From positions 1-10,912 of the forward strand of contig JAEZMP010000254.1 of the NCBI GenBank assembly GCA_023442215.1: a DNA stretch of 10,912 bases, written 5' to 3'. A program made the position numbers and the translations under genes. Under the pieces are notes generated by a model, which was given only the letters and a program-made list of their open reading frames with translations, did not search any database and was not told the origin of the DNA. This document shows, piece after piece, positions 1-6,145 of this stretch. The DNA comes from Pseudomonadota bacterium. GTDB taxonomy: Bacteria > Pseudomonadota > Alphaproteobacteria > Rhizobiales > Segnochrobactraceae. The stretch's first letter is position 1, and each line of letters begins with the position of its first letter.

Positions 1-127
1 GGGCGACAACGTGAAGGTGAAGGTCACCCTCATCGTCCCGATCGCGATGGAAGAGCGCCTGCGCTTCGCCATCCGTGAAGGCGGCCGCACCGTCGGCGCC
101 GGCGTCGTCGCCAAGATCATCAAGTGA
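1..127 (+). CDS. tuf: Elongation factor Tu, C-terminal end (partial)
   Basis: This is the last 41 codons of EF-Tu, read in frame from base 2 to the TGA at 125-127; the rest lies upstream of the window. EF-Tu is the cytoplasmic GTPase that carries aminoacyl-tRNA to the ribosomal A site. The visible part is the end of beta-barrel domain 3, with the highly conserved block LRFAIREGGRTVGAGVV just before the C-terminus (ending AKIIK). In alphaproteobacteria tuf commonly ends the str operon (rpsL-rpsG-fusA-tuf) and lies next to rpsJ, as here. Whether this is the only tuf copy cannot be told from the window. Identification is near certain; only the fragment is visible. Confidence 0.96.
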   Translation, partial: GDNVKVKVTLIVPIAMEERLRFAIREGGRTVGAGVVAKIIK

Positions 128-139
128 GCTTCGGCTCAC
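124..139 (+). other. C(UUCG)G tetraloop hairpin overlapping the tuf stop codon
   Basis: GTGAGC (124-129) and GCTCAC (134-139) are perfect complements around a TTCG loop closed by a C-G pair. This is the well-known extra-stable cUUCGg hairpin. The tuf TGA (125-127) lies inside the 5' arm. It could stabilise the tuf mRNA 3' end or pause transcription. No U-tract follows, so it is not a classical terminator by itself. The base pairing is seen directly; the role is inferred. Confidence 0.6.
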
Positions 140-153
140 CTAAGCCCTAGTCC

Positions 154-183
154 GATGTGCCCGTCTCAAGGGGCGGGCACATC
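154..183 (+). terminator. Stem-loop between tuf and rpsJ, possible weak terminator or attenuator
   Basis: GATGTGCCCG (154-163) and CGGGCACATC (174-183) form a perfect 10-bp stem with a 10-nt loop. It sits midway between the tuf stop and the rpsJ start. The downstream sequence TTCGTAATTCC has only short T runs, so strong intrinsic termination is doubtful; partial termination or RNA processing is more likely. Its place at the str/S10 operon boundary suggests it adjusts read-through from tuf into the S10 genes. No convincing promoter is seen in the remaining 41 nt before rpsJ. Confidence 0.5.
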
Positions 184-224
184 TTCGTAATTCCGGACGT
201 AAGCGCTGAATCGAGGGCGCATCC

Positions 225-533
225 ATGAACGGTCAGAACATTCGGATTCGCCTGAAGGCGTTCGACCATCGCGTGCTCGACGCGTCGACCCGCGAGATCG
301 TCAATACCGCGAAGCGCACCGGTGCGCAGGTTCGTGGCCCCGTGCCGCTGCCGACCCGCATCGAGAAGTTCACGGTGAACCGCTCTCCGCACGTCGACAA
401 GAAGAGCCGTGAGCAATTCGAGATCCGCACCCACAAGCGGCTGCTCGACATCATCGACCCGACCCCGCAGACCGTCGACGCTCTTATGAAGCTCGATCTG
501 GCGGCGGGTGTCGACGTCGAGATCAAGCTGTAA
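225..533 (+). CDS. rpsJ: 30S ribosomal protein S10 (NusE)
   Basis: S10 belongs to the head of the small subunit and, as NusE, also joins the transcription antitermination complex with NusB. The 102-residue product has the usual family length. It carries the S10 signature around residues 29-45 (AKRTGAQVRGPVPLPTR) and the extended loop region VDKKSREQFEIRTHKRLLDI at 58-77. The ATG at 225 has a GAGG at 213-216, 8 nt upstream. It is the first gene of the S10 cluster, 97 nt after tuf and 29 nt before rplC. In E. coli the S10 leader is the target of L4 autoregulation; the leader here is short and shows no structure I recognise as that element. Confidence 0.98.
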   Translation: MNGQNIRIRLKAFDHRVLDASTREIVNTAKRTGAQVRGPVPLPTRIEKFTVNRSPHVDKKSREQFEIRTHKRLLDIIDPTPQTVDALMKLDLAAGVDVEIKL

Positions 534-562
534 CGCTGTGGGACGAAGAGAGGCCTGATCCA

Positions 563-1291
563 ATGCGCTCAGGGTTGATCGCTCAGAAGGTCGGCATGAC
601 CCGCGTCTATAACGACGCCGGTGAGCACGTGCCCGTGACCGTGCTGCGCGTCGAGAACTGCCAGGTGGTGTCTCACCGCACGGCGGAGAAGGATGGTTAT
701 ACCGCCCTTCAGCTCGGTGCCGGTCATGCGAAGCCGAAGAATACGTCGAAGGCCATGCGCGGCCATTTTGCCAAGGCCCAGGTGGAGCCGAAGCGCCAGA
801 TCGTCGAGTTCCGGGTTTCCCCCGAGAACCTGATCGAAGTCGGCGCCGAGATCACCGCGGACCACTTCATCGCCGGCCAGTTCGTCGATGTGACGGGAAC
901 GTCCATCGGTAAGGGCTTCGCGGGCGTCATGAAGCGCCACAATTTCGGCGGCGGCCGCGCCAGCCACGGCAACTCGGTCACGCACCGTAGCCACGGCTCG
1001 ACCGGCCAGCGCCAGGATCCGGGCAAGGTCTTCAAGGGCAAGAAGATGGCCGGCCACATGGGTCAGGTGCGCGTCACCACCCAGAACCTGCGCATCGTCT
1101 CCACGGACCCGGCCCGCGGGCTGATCCTGGTGGAAGGCGCCGTGCCGGGTTCCAAGGGCGGCACCATTCTGGTGCGCGACGCCGTGAAGCGCGCTGCGCC
1201 GAAGGACGTGCCCATGCCGGGTTCGTTCCGGGTGCGTGACGCTGCTCCCGAGGCGGCTGCCGAGGCTCCGGTCGAGAAGGGGAACGAGTGA
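563..1291 (+). CDS. rplC: 50S ribosomal protein L3
   Basis: L3 is an early-assembly large-subunit protein that binds 23S rRNA near the peptidyl-transferase centre. The 242-residue product has the conserved N-terminus (GLIAQKVGMTRVY) and the family motif GQRQDPGKVFKGKKMAGHMG at about 148-167. By alignment, Gln151 matches the E. coli Gln150 that PrmB methylates; that it is modified here is inference. It is longer than E. coli L3 (209 residues), partly through an Ala/Glu/Pro-rich C-terminal tail from about residue 225. The ATG at 563 has GAGAGG at 548-553. The TGA stop (1289-1291) overlaps the rplD ATG by one base, so the two are probably translationally coupled. Confidence 0.98.
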   Translation: MRSGLIAQKVGMTRVYNDAGEHVPVTVLRVENCQVVSHRTAEKDGYTALQLGAGHAKPKNTSKAMRGHFAKAQVEPKRQIVEFRVSPENLIEVGAEITADHFIAGQFVDVTGTSIGKGFAGVMKRHNFGGGRASHGNSVTHRSHGSTGQRQDPGKVFKGKKMAGHMGQVRVTTQNLRIVSTDPARGLILVEGAVPGSKGGTILVRDAVKRAAPKDVPMPGSFRVRDAAPEAAAEAPVEKGNE

Positions 1292-1911
1292 TGGAACTCC
1301 AGGTCAAGACGCTCGACGGCGCCGAGGCCGGCTCGATCACGGTCTCCGACGAGATCTTCGGGCTTGAGCCGCGGGCGGACATCCTGCACCGCGTCGTGCG
1401 CTGGCAGCTTGCCAAGCGCCAGGCCGGCACGCACAAGACCAAGGACCGGTCCGAGATCGCTCGGACGGGCAAGAAGATGTACAAGCAGAAGGGCACCGGC
1501 CGTGCCCGTCACGGTGCCGCGAGCGCCCCGCAGTTCCGCGGCGGCGGCAAGGCCTTCGGTCCGGTGGTGCGTTCCCACGCCCACGACCTGCCGAAGCAGT
1601 TCCGTGCGCTCGGCCTGCGGCACGCCCTGTCGGCGAAGCTGAAGTCCGAGAGCCTGGTGATCGTCGACGACGCCACCGCGGCGGAGCCGAAGACCAAGGC
1701 GCTTCAGGCCAAGCTTGGCGCGCTGGGCTTCAGCGACGTGCTCGTGATCGGCGGCGCCGAGATCGACGCGAACTTCAAGCTCGCGGCGCAGAACCTGCAC
1801 TATGTCGACGTGCTGCCGGTCCAGGGCATCAACGTCTACGACATCCTGCGGCGCGACACGCTGGTTCTGACCCGTTCCGCCATCGAGAGCCTCGAGGAGC
1901 GGTTCAAATGA
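1291..1911 (+). CDS. rplD: 50S ribosomal protein L4
   Basis: L4 binds domain I of 23S rRNA and sends a long loop into the peptide exit tunnel. In E. coli it also represses its own S10 operon. The 206-residue product carries the tunnel-loop sequence KKMYKQKGTGRARHG (61-75) followed by the Gly-rich FRGGGKAFGP. I chose the ATG at 1291 (MELQVKTLDG) over the in-frame GTG one codon earlier (1288): it is the preferred codon, the spacing to AAGGGG (1277-1282) is 8 nt, and the protein then starts as the family usually does. It overlaps rplC by one base and rplW by four. Confidence 0.97.
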   Translation: MELQVKTLDGAEAGSITVSDEIFGLEPRADILHRVVRWQLAKRQAGTHKTKDRSEIARTGKKMYKQKGTGRARHGAASAPQFRGGGKAFGPVVRSHAHDLPKQFRALGLRHALSAKLKSESLVIVDDATAAEPKTKALQAKLGALGFSDVLVIGGAEIDANFKLAAQNLHYVDVLPVQGINVYDILRRDTLVLTRSAIESLEERFK

Positions 1912-2201
1912 CGAACCTGAAGCACTACGACGTGATCGTCGCTCCGGTGATCACTGAAAAGGCGACCGTGCTCTCCGAGCAGAACAAGGTCGTCTTCAAG
2001 GTGGCCAAAACCGCCACCAAGCCGGAGATCAAGGCCGCCGTGGAAGCGCTGTTCGGCGTGAAGGTGACGGCCGTGAACACGCTCGTCCGCAAGGGCAAGG
2101 TTAAGCGGTTCCGTGGTGTCGTCGGGCAGCAGTCCGACGTCAAGAAGGCGATCGTGACGCTGGCCGAGGGCCAGTCGATCGACGTCACCACGGGCCTGTG
2201 A
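1908..2201 (+). CDS. rplW: 50S ribosomal protein L23
   Basis: L23 sits at the rim of the peptide exit tunnel and is the docking site for trigger factor, SRP and the SecY translocon. The 97-residue product has the conserved VITEK segment near the N-terminus. Glu17 in it matches the E. coli Glu18 that contacts trigger factor. The core ATKPEIKAAVEALFGVKV and the basic stretch NTLVRKGKVKRFRG are typical of the family. The start lies in an ATGA overlap with the rplD stop (1908-1911). The Shine-Dalgarno GAGGAG (1894-1899) is inside the rplD coding region, a clear translational-coupling layout. Confidence 0.98.
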   Translation: MTNLKHYDVIVAPVITEKATVLSEQNKVVFKVAKTATKPEIKAAVEALFGVKVTAVNTLVRKGKVKRFRGVVGQQSDVKKAIVTLAEGQSIDVTTGL

Positions 2202-2217
2202 GTCGAGGTCGGACGCC

Positions 2218-3048
2218 ATGGCACTGAAGCATTTCAAGCCGACGACGCCGGGCCAGCGCCAGCTGGTCATCGTCGATCGGTCCGACCTCTGGAAGGGCGC
2301 GCCGGTCAAGACCCTGACCGAGGGCCTGTCCTCGAAGGGCGGTCGCAACAACAACGGTCGCGTCACCGTCCGGTTCCGCGGCGGTGGACACAAGCGCACC
2401 TATCGCGTCGTCGACTTCAAGCGTCGCAAGATCGACGTGCCGGCGATCGTCGAGCGTCTCGAGTACGATCCGAACCGGTCGTCGTTCATCGCGCTGATCA
2501 AGTACGAGGACGGCGAGCTGGCCTACATCATCGCTCCGCAGCGTCTGGCTGTCGGCGATGGCGTGGTCTCCGGCGCCGCGGTCGACGTGAAGCCGGGCAA
2601 CGCGATGCCGCTCGGTTCCATGCCGGTCGGCACGATCGTCCACAATGTCGAGCTGAAGCCCGGCAAGGGTGGCCAGATCGCGCGCTCGGCGGGCACCTAC
2701 GCCCAGATCGTCGGCCGTGACCAGGGCTACACGATCCTGCGCCTGAATTCGGGCGAGCAGCGCCGCGTTCTCGGCACCTGCTTCGCGACCGTCGGCGCGG
2801 TGTCGAACCCGGACCACGCCAACATCAATCTCGGCAAGGCGGGCCGCTCGCGCTGGCTCGGCCGCCGTCCGCACAATCGCGGCGTCACCATGAACCCGGT
2901 CGACCATCCGCACGGCGGTGGTGAAGGCCGCACCTCGGGTGGCCGTCATCCGGTGAGCCCGTGGGGCAAGCCGACCAAGGGTAAGAAGACCCGGCGCAAC
3001 AAGGCCACGGACAAGTTCATCGTCCGCAGCCGCCACGCCAAGAAGTAA
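2218..3048 (+). CDS. rplB: 50S ribosomal protein L2
   Basis: L2 is one of the most conserved large-subunit proteins. It is needed for subunit association and supports the peptidyl-transferase centre. The 276-residue product has the SH3-like RNA-binding core and the diagnostic C-terminal block MNPVDHPHGGGEGRTSGG from residue 225. His230 aligns with the conserved E. coli His229. Length is as expected. The ATG at 2218 follows GAGG (2205-2208) by 9 nt; the gap from rplW is 16 nt. The stop codon TAA is part of the AAGGGG that serves the next gene. Confidence 0.99.
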   Translation: MALKHFKPTTPGQRQLVIVDRSDLWKGAPVKTLTEGLSSKGGRNNNGRVTVRFRGGGHKRTYRVVDFKRRKIDVPAIVERLEYDPNRSSFIALIKYEDGELAYIIAPQRLAVGDGVVSGAAVDVKPGNAMPLGSMPVGTIVHNVELKPGKGGQIARSAGTYAQIVGRDQGYTILRLNSGEQRRVLGTCFATVGAVSNPDHANINLGKAGRSRWLGRRPHNRGVTMNPVDHPHGGGEGRTSGGRHPVSPWGKPTKGKKTRRNKATDKFIVRSRHAKK

Positions 3049-3059
3049 GGGGCTCAGCC

Positions 3060-3338
3060 GTGTCTCGTTCCGTCTGGAAAGGCCCGTTCATCGACGGGTA
3101 TCTCCTCAAGAAGGCCGACAAGGCGCGTTCCGCCGGCCGGGCTGAGGTGATCAAGATTTGGTCGCGCCGGTCGACGATCCTGCCGCATTTCGTGGGCCTC
3201 ACCTTCGGGGTCTACAACGGTCAGAAGCACATTCCGGTCCTCGTTCAGGAGGACATGGTCGGCCACAAGTTCGGTGAGTTCGCTCCGACGCGGACCTTCT
3301 ACGGTCACGCGGCCGACAAGAAGGCGAAGAGGAAGTAA
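3060..3338 (+). CDS. rpsS: 30S ribosomal protein S19 (GTG start)
   Basis: S19 sits in the head of the small subunit, forms a complex with S13 and contacts the A-site finger. The 92-residue product matches the family end to end: MSRSVWKGPFIDGYL at the N-terminus and YNGQKHIPVLV at 52-62, then GHKFGEFAPTRTF. Translation must begin at GTG 3060, because the conserved N-terminus starts exactly there and no in-frame ATG lies close by. AAGGGG at 3047-3052 overlaps the rplB stop and is 7 nt upstream. It is the only complete gene in the window that clearly uses a non-ATG start. It ends 2 nt before rplV. Confidence 0.98.
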   Translation: MSRSVWKGPFIDGYLLKKADKARSAGRAEVIKIWSRRSTILPHFVGLTFGVYNGQKHIPVLVQEDMVGHKFGEFAPTRTFYGHAADKKAKRK

Positions 3339-3340
3339 CG

Positions 3341-3721
3341 ATGGGTAAGCCGAAGCGCGAGCGGGCGCTCAAGGACACCGAGGCGAAAGCTGTCGCCCGG
3401 AGCCTTCGGGTTTCCCCTCAGAAGCTCAATCTTGTCGCCCAGCTCATCCGGGGCAAGAAGGTCGGTGCGGCACTTGCCGATCTGACCTTCTCGCAGAAGC
3501 GGATCGCTCGCGACGTGAAGAAGACGCTCGAGTCTGCGATCGCCAACGCCGAGAACAATCACGATCTCGACGTGGACGCCCTGGTGGTGGCCGAGGCGTA
3601 TGTCGGCAAGGGCCTGGTGATGAAGCGGTTCTCGCCGCGCGGTCGCGGCAAGGTGGGCCGGATCGAGAAGGCGTTCTCGAACCTCACCATCGTCGTCCGT
3701 GAAGTCGAGGAGGCGGCCTGA
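3341..3721 (+). CDS. rplV: 50S ribosomal protein L22
   Basis: L22 binds all domains of 23S rRNA and lines the exit tunnel with a long beta-hairpin, where macrolide-resistance changes can arise. The 126-residue product shows the helix-forming SPQKLNLVAQLIRGKKVGAA (25-44). The basic C-terminal hairpin/signature region at about 86-112 includes RFSPRGRGKVGRIEK. No hairpin deletion or duplication is seen by eye. The ATG is 2 nt after rpsS, with AGAGGA at 3328-3333 inside the rpsS end. The TGA overlaps the rpsC ATG by one base. The final Glu-Glu codons carry the rpsC Shine-Dalgarno. Confidence 0.98.
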   Translation: MGKPKRERALKDTEAKAVARSLRVSPQKLNLVAQLIRGKKVGAALADLTFSQKRIARDVKKTLESAIANAENNHDLDVDALVVAEAYVGKGLVMKRFSPRGRGKVGRIEKAFSNLTIVVREVEEAA

Positions 3722-4431
3722 TGGGTCAGAAAGTCAATCCGATCGGTCTGCGCCTGGGCATCAACCGGACGTGGGACTCGCGCTGGTACGCCGACCGCGC
3801 CCAGTACGGCCAGCTGCTCCACGAGGATCTGAAGATCCGCGCGGCTCTGACCAAGGAGCTGAAGCAGGCCGGCGTCTCGAAGATCGTCATCGAGCGTCCG
3901 CACAAGAAGTGCCGCGTGTCGATCCACACCGCCCGTCCGGGCGTGGTGATCGGCAAGAAGGGCGCCGACATCGACAAGCTGCGCAAGCGCATCGGTGAGA
4001 TGACGGACTCGGAAGTCCACCTCAACATCGTCGAGGTGCGCAAGCCCGAGATCGACGCCAACCTGGTGGCTGCCTCGATCGCCCAGCAGCTGGAGCGCCG
4101 CGTTGCGTTCCGCCGGGCGATGAAGCGGGCCGTGCAGTCCGCGATGCGCCTCGGAGCCGAGGGCATCCGGATCAACTGCTCGGGCCGTCTCGGCGGCGCC
4201 GAAATCGCGCGCATGGAGTGGTATCGCGAAGGTCGCGTGCCGCTGCACACCCTGCGCGCCGACGTCGACTACGGCGTGGCGACGGCTCGCACGGCCTACG
4301 GCACGTGCGGCGTCAAGGTGTGGATCTTCAAGGGTGAGATCCTCGAGCACGATCCGATGGCTTCCGAGCGCCGCGCGCTCGAAGGCGGCGGTGAGAGCGG
4401 TGGTGGACGCCGCCGGAGCGAGGCGGCCTGA
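3721..4431 (+). CDS. rpsC: 30S ribosomal protein S3
   Basis: S3 lies at the mRNA entry channel of the 30S subunit and contributes to ribosomal helicase activity. The 236-residue product begins MGQKVNPIGLRLG and has a type-II KH domain whose GKKG loop is at residues 78-81. The C-terminal domain contains SGRLGGAEIAR (154-164) and REGRVPLHTLRADVDYG. The end is a Gly/Arg-rich tail. GAGGAGG (3707-3713) is 7 nt before the ATG, within rplV. It is coupled to rplV by a 1-nt overlap and followed by a 43-nt gap before rplP. Confidence 0.98.
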   Translation: MGQKVNPIGLRLGINRTWDSRWYADRAQYGQLLHEDLKIRAALTKELKQAGVSKIVIERPHKKCRVSIHTARPGVVIGKKGADIDKLRKRIGEMTDSEVHLNIVEVRKPEIDANLVAASIAQQLERRVAFRRAMKRAVQSAMRLGAEGIRINCSGRLGGAEIARMEWYREGRVPLHTLRADVDYGVATARTAYGTCGVKVWIFKGEILEHDPMASERRALEGGGESGGGRRRSEAA

Positions 4432-4474
4432 GGGCCGACTTCCCTGACAGGCAGGCGGGAATAAGAGACGTACC

Positions 4475-4888
4475 ATGCTGCAACCGAAGCGCACGAAGTT
4501 CCGTAAGCAGTTCAAGGGCCGCATCCACGGCGTCGCCAAGGGTGGGTTCGAGCTCAGCTTCGGCGGGTTTGGCCTGAAGGCCCTGGAGCCGGAGCGGGTC
4601 ACCGCCCGGCAGATCGAGGCGGCGCGCCGCGCGATCACGCGCGAGATGAAGCGTCAGGGCCGCGTGTGGATCCGCGTGTTTCCGGATGTTCCGGTCACTG
4701 CGAAGCCCACCGAGGTCCGCATGGGTAAAGGCAAGGGCGCCATCGAGTATTGGGCGGCCAAAGTGAAGCCGGGCCGGATCGTGTTCGAGATCGACGGCGT
4801 GTCCGAGGAGGTAGCCCGCGAGGCGCTGCGTCTCGGTGCCGCGAAGCTCCCGATACGCACCCGCTTCGTCCAGCGCATCGCCGAGTGA
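4475..4888 (+). CDS. rplP: 50S ribosomal protein L16
   Basis: L16 helps shape the tRNA A-site and P-site region of the 50S subunit and joins late in assembly. The 137-residue product is collinear with the E. coli protein: MLQPKRTKFRK at the start, TARQIEAARRAITR in the middle, VRMGKGKG at 81-88. Arg82 aligns with E. coli Arg81, which is hydroxylated by YcfD/RoxA; modification here is not shown. The Shine-Dalgarno is poor (AAGAGA 4463-4468, or GGGA 4457-4460). The 43-nt gap from rpsC also breaks the tight coupling seen upstream. Confidence 0.98.
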   Translation: MLQPKRTKFRKQFKGRIHGVAKGGFELSFGGFGLKALEPERVTARQIEAARRAITREMKRQGRVWIRVFPDVPVTAKPTEVRMGKGKGAIEYWAAKVKPGRIVFEIDGVSEEVAREALRLGAAKLPIRTRFVQRIAE

Positions 4889-4920
4889 CGGTGTCGTTCG
4901 GGTTCAAGGAGACGATTGCC

Positions 4921-5112
4921 ATGAAGGCGAGCGACGTTCGGACGAAGACCGTCGATGAGTTGAATGACGAGTTGGCGAAGCTTAAGAAGGAGCAGTTCAA
5001 TCTGCGCTTTCAGAAAGCGACAGGCCAGCTCGAGAACACCGCGCGCGTGCGGATTATCCGTCGCGACATCGCGCGGATCCAGACCATCCTGCGCGACAAA
5101 CTGAGCGCTTGA
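4921..5112 (+). CDS. rpmC: 50S ribosomal protein L29
   Basis: L29 is a small helical protein beside L23 at the exit tunnel, near the docking sites of SRP and the translocon. Its 63 residues form two predicted long helices, about 9-33 and 39-61. The family pattern runs through ELAKLKKEQFNLRFQKATGQ (17-36). The reading frame stays open upstream into rplP, but the real start is the ATG at 4921: a perfect AAGGAG (4906-4911) sits 9 nt before it and the family N-terminus MKASDVR begins there. It ends 10 nt before rpsQ, whose Shine-Dalgarno overlaps the TGA. Confidence 0.97.
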   Translation: MKASDVRTKTVDELNDELAKLKKEQFNLRFQKATGQLENTARVRIIRRDIARIQTILRDKLSA

Positions 5113-5122
5113 GGAGGCAACC

Positions 5123-5383
5123 ATGCCGAAACGCGTGCTTCAGGGCATCGTCGTCAGCGACAAGAACGACAAGACCATCGTGGTGAAGGTCGAGCGCCGC
5201 TTCACCCACCCGCTTCTGAAGAAGACGGTCCGGCGCACGAAGAAGTACCAGGCTCACGATGAAGCCAACACCTACAAGGTGGGCGACGTGGTGCTGATCG
5301 AAGAAGGTCGGCCGATGTCGAAGCTGAAGCGTTGGGTCGTGGTCGGCGCGGTCGCGTCGACCGGTGAAGCGGTGGCGGGCTGA
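5123..5383 (+). CDS. rpsQ: 30S ribosomal protein S17
   Basis: S17 is a primary 16S rRNA-binding protein with an OB fold, needed early in 30S assembly. The 86-residue product has the expected N-terminus (MPKRVLQGIVVSDKNDKTIV) and the C-terminal signature GDVVLIEEGRPMSKLKRW (54-71). A strong GAGGAGG (5111-5117) overlaps the rpmC stop, 5 nt before the ATG. It is the last gene of the S10 group. A 76-nt gap with a GC-rich stem-loop separates it from rplN, matching the classical S10/spc boundary. Confidence 0.98.
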   Translation: MPKRVLQGIVVSDKNDKTIVVKVERRFTHPLLKKTVRRTKKYQAHDEANTYKVGDVVLIEEGRPMSKLKRWVVVGAVASTGEAVAG

Positions 5384-5397
5384 GCCCGAGGAAGGTT

Positions 5398-5420
5398 CTC
5401 GGCCGCAACGGGCGGCCGGG
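5398..5420 (+). other. GC-rich stem-loop at the S10/spc operon boundary
   Basis: CGGCCGC (5400-5406) pairs perfectly with GCGGCCG (5412-5418) around a 5-nt loop. A T-G wobble and a C-G pair extend it to 9 bp (5398-5420). No T run follows, so it is not a classical terminator. It lies where E. coli separates its S10 and spc transcripts. Possible roles are mRNA processing, 3'-end protection or a transcription pause. Pairing is seen directly; role is unknown. Confidence 0.5.
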
Positions 5421-5459
5421 ATGACCCCGCGGGACAAGAGATTATAGAGGCGGCCAGTC

Positions 5460-5828
5460 ATGATTCAGATGCAGACTAACCTCGATGTGGCGGACAACTC
5501 CGGCGCGCGTCGTGTCATGTGCATCAAAGTGCTTGGCGGCTCCAAGCGGAAGTACGCTTCGGTCGGCGACATCATCGTCGTCTCGATCAAGGAAGCGTCT
5601 CCCCGGGGCCGCGTCAAGAAGGGCGACGTGATGAAGGCGGTCGTCGTCCGCACGGCGAAGGACATTCGCCGTCCGGATGGCAGCGTGATCCGCTTCGACC
5701 GCAATGCGGCCGTGCTCATCAACAATCAGAAGGAGCCCGTCGGCACCCGTATCTTCGGACCGGTGCCGCGCGAGCTCCGCGCCAAGAACCACATGAAGAT
5801 CATTTCGCTTGCGCCCGAGGTGCTGTGA
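5460..5828 (+). CDS. rplN: 50S ribosomal protein L14
   Basis: L14 is a beta-barrel protein at the subunit interface. It forms bridge B8, and the silencing factor RsfS binds it. The 122 residues are the standard length, beginning MIQMQTNLDVADNSGARRVM and containing FDRNAAVLINNQKEPVGTRI (79-98) and FGPVPRELR. The ATG at 5460 follows AGAGG (5446-5450) by 9 nt. It opens the spc gene group. The TGA (5826-5828) overlaps the rplX ATG by one base. Confidence 0.98.
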   Translation: MIQMQTNLDVADNSGARRVMCIKVLGGSKRKYASVGDIIVVSIKEASPRGRVKKGDVMKAVVVRTAKDIRRPDGSVIRFDRNAAVLINNQKEPVGTRIFGPVPRELRAKNHMKIISLAPEVL

Positions 5829-6145
5829 TGGCCGCAAAGATCAAGAAAGGCGACAAGGTCGTCGTCCTTGCCGGTCGTGACAAGGGTCGGACCGGCGAAG
5901 TCATCGAAGTCCGTCCGTCGGAAGACCGGGCGGTCGTTCGTGGTGTGAACATGGTGCGCAAGCACCAGAAGCAGAGCGCGAAGGAAGAGGGCGGCATCAT
6001 CTCCAAGGAAGCCGCGATCCACCTCTCGAACGTCGCGCTGGCGGACCCGAAGGACGGCAAGCCGACCCGCGTCGGCTTCAAGGTCCTGGAGGACGGCCGC
6101 AAGGTGCGCGTTGCGAAGCGTTCGGGAGAGACGATCGATGGCTGA
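5828..6145 (+). CDS. rplX: 50S ribosomal protein L24
   Basis: L24 is an assembly initiator of the 50S subunit and lies near the tunnel exit. The 105-residue product has a KOW motif at its N-terminus (KKGDKVVVLAGRDKGRTGEV, 6-25), as the family requires, and the GVNMVRKHQK segment at 39-48. The start is fixed by the one-base overlap with the rplN stop, with GAGG at 5817-5820 inside rplN. An open frame continues upstream but does not encode family sequence. Its last 8 bases overlap the start of rplE. Confidence 0.97.
   Translation: MAAKIKKGDKVVVLAGRDKGRTGEVIEVRPSEDRAVVRGVNMVRKHQKQSAKEEGGIISKEAAIHLSNVALADPKDGKPTRVGFKVLEDGRKVRVAKRSGETIDG

Noticed and set aside
4441..4460. Possible TCCC/GGGA hairpin hiding the rplP Shine-Dalgarno
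   Set aside because: Only 4 bp with a 12-nt loop; too weak to support a regulatory claim.
3559..4638. 359-codon open frame on the - strand opposite rplV, rpsC and rplP
   Set aside because: It is a mirror of three highly conserved ribosomal genes, with no family resemblance and no plausible ribosome-binding site context.
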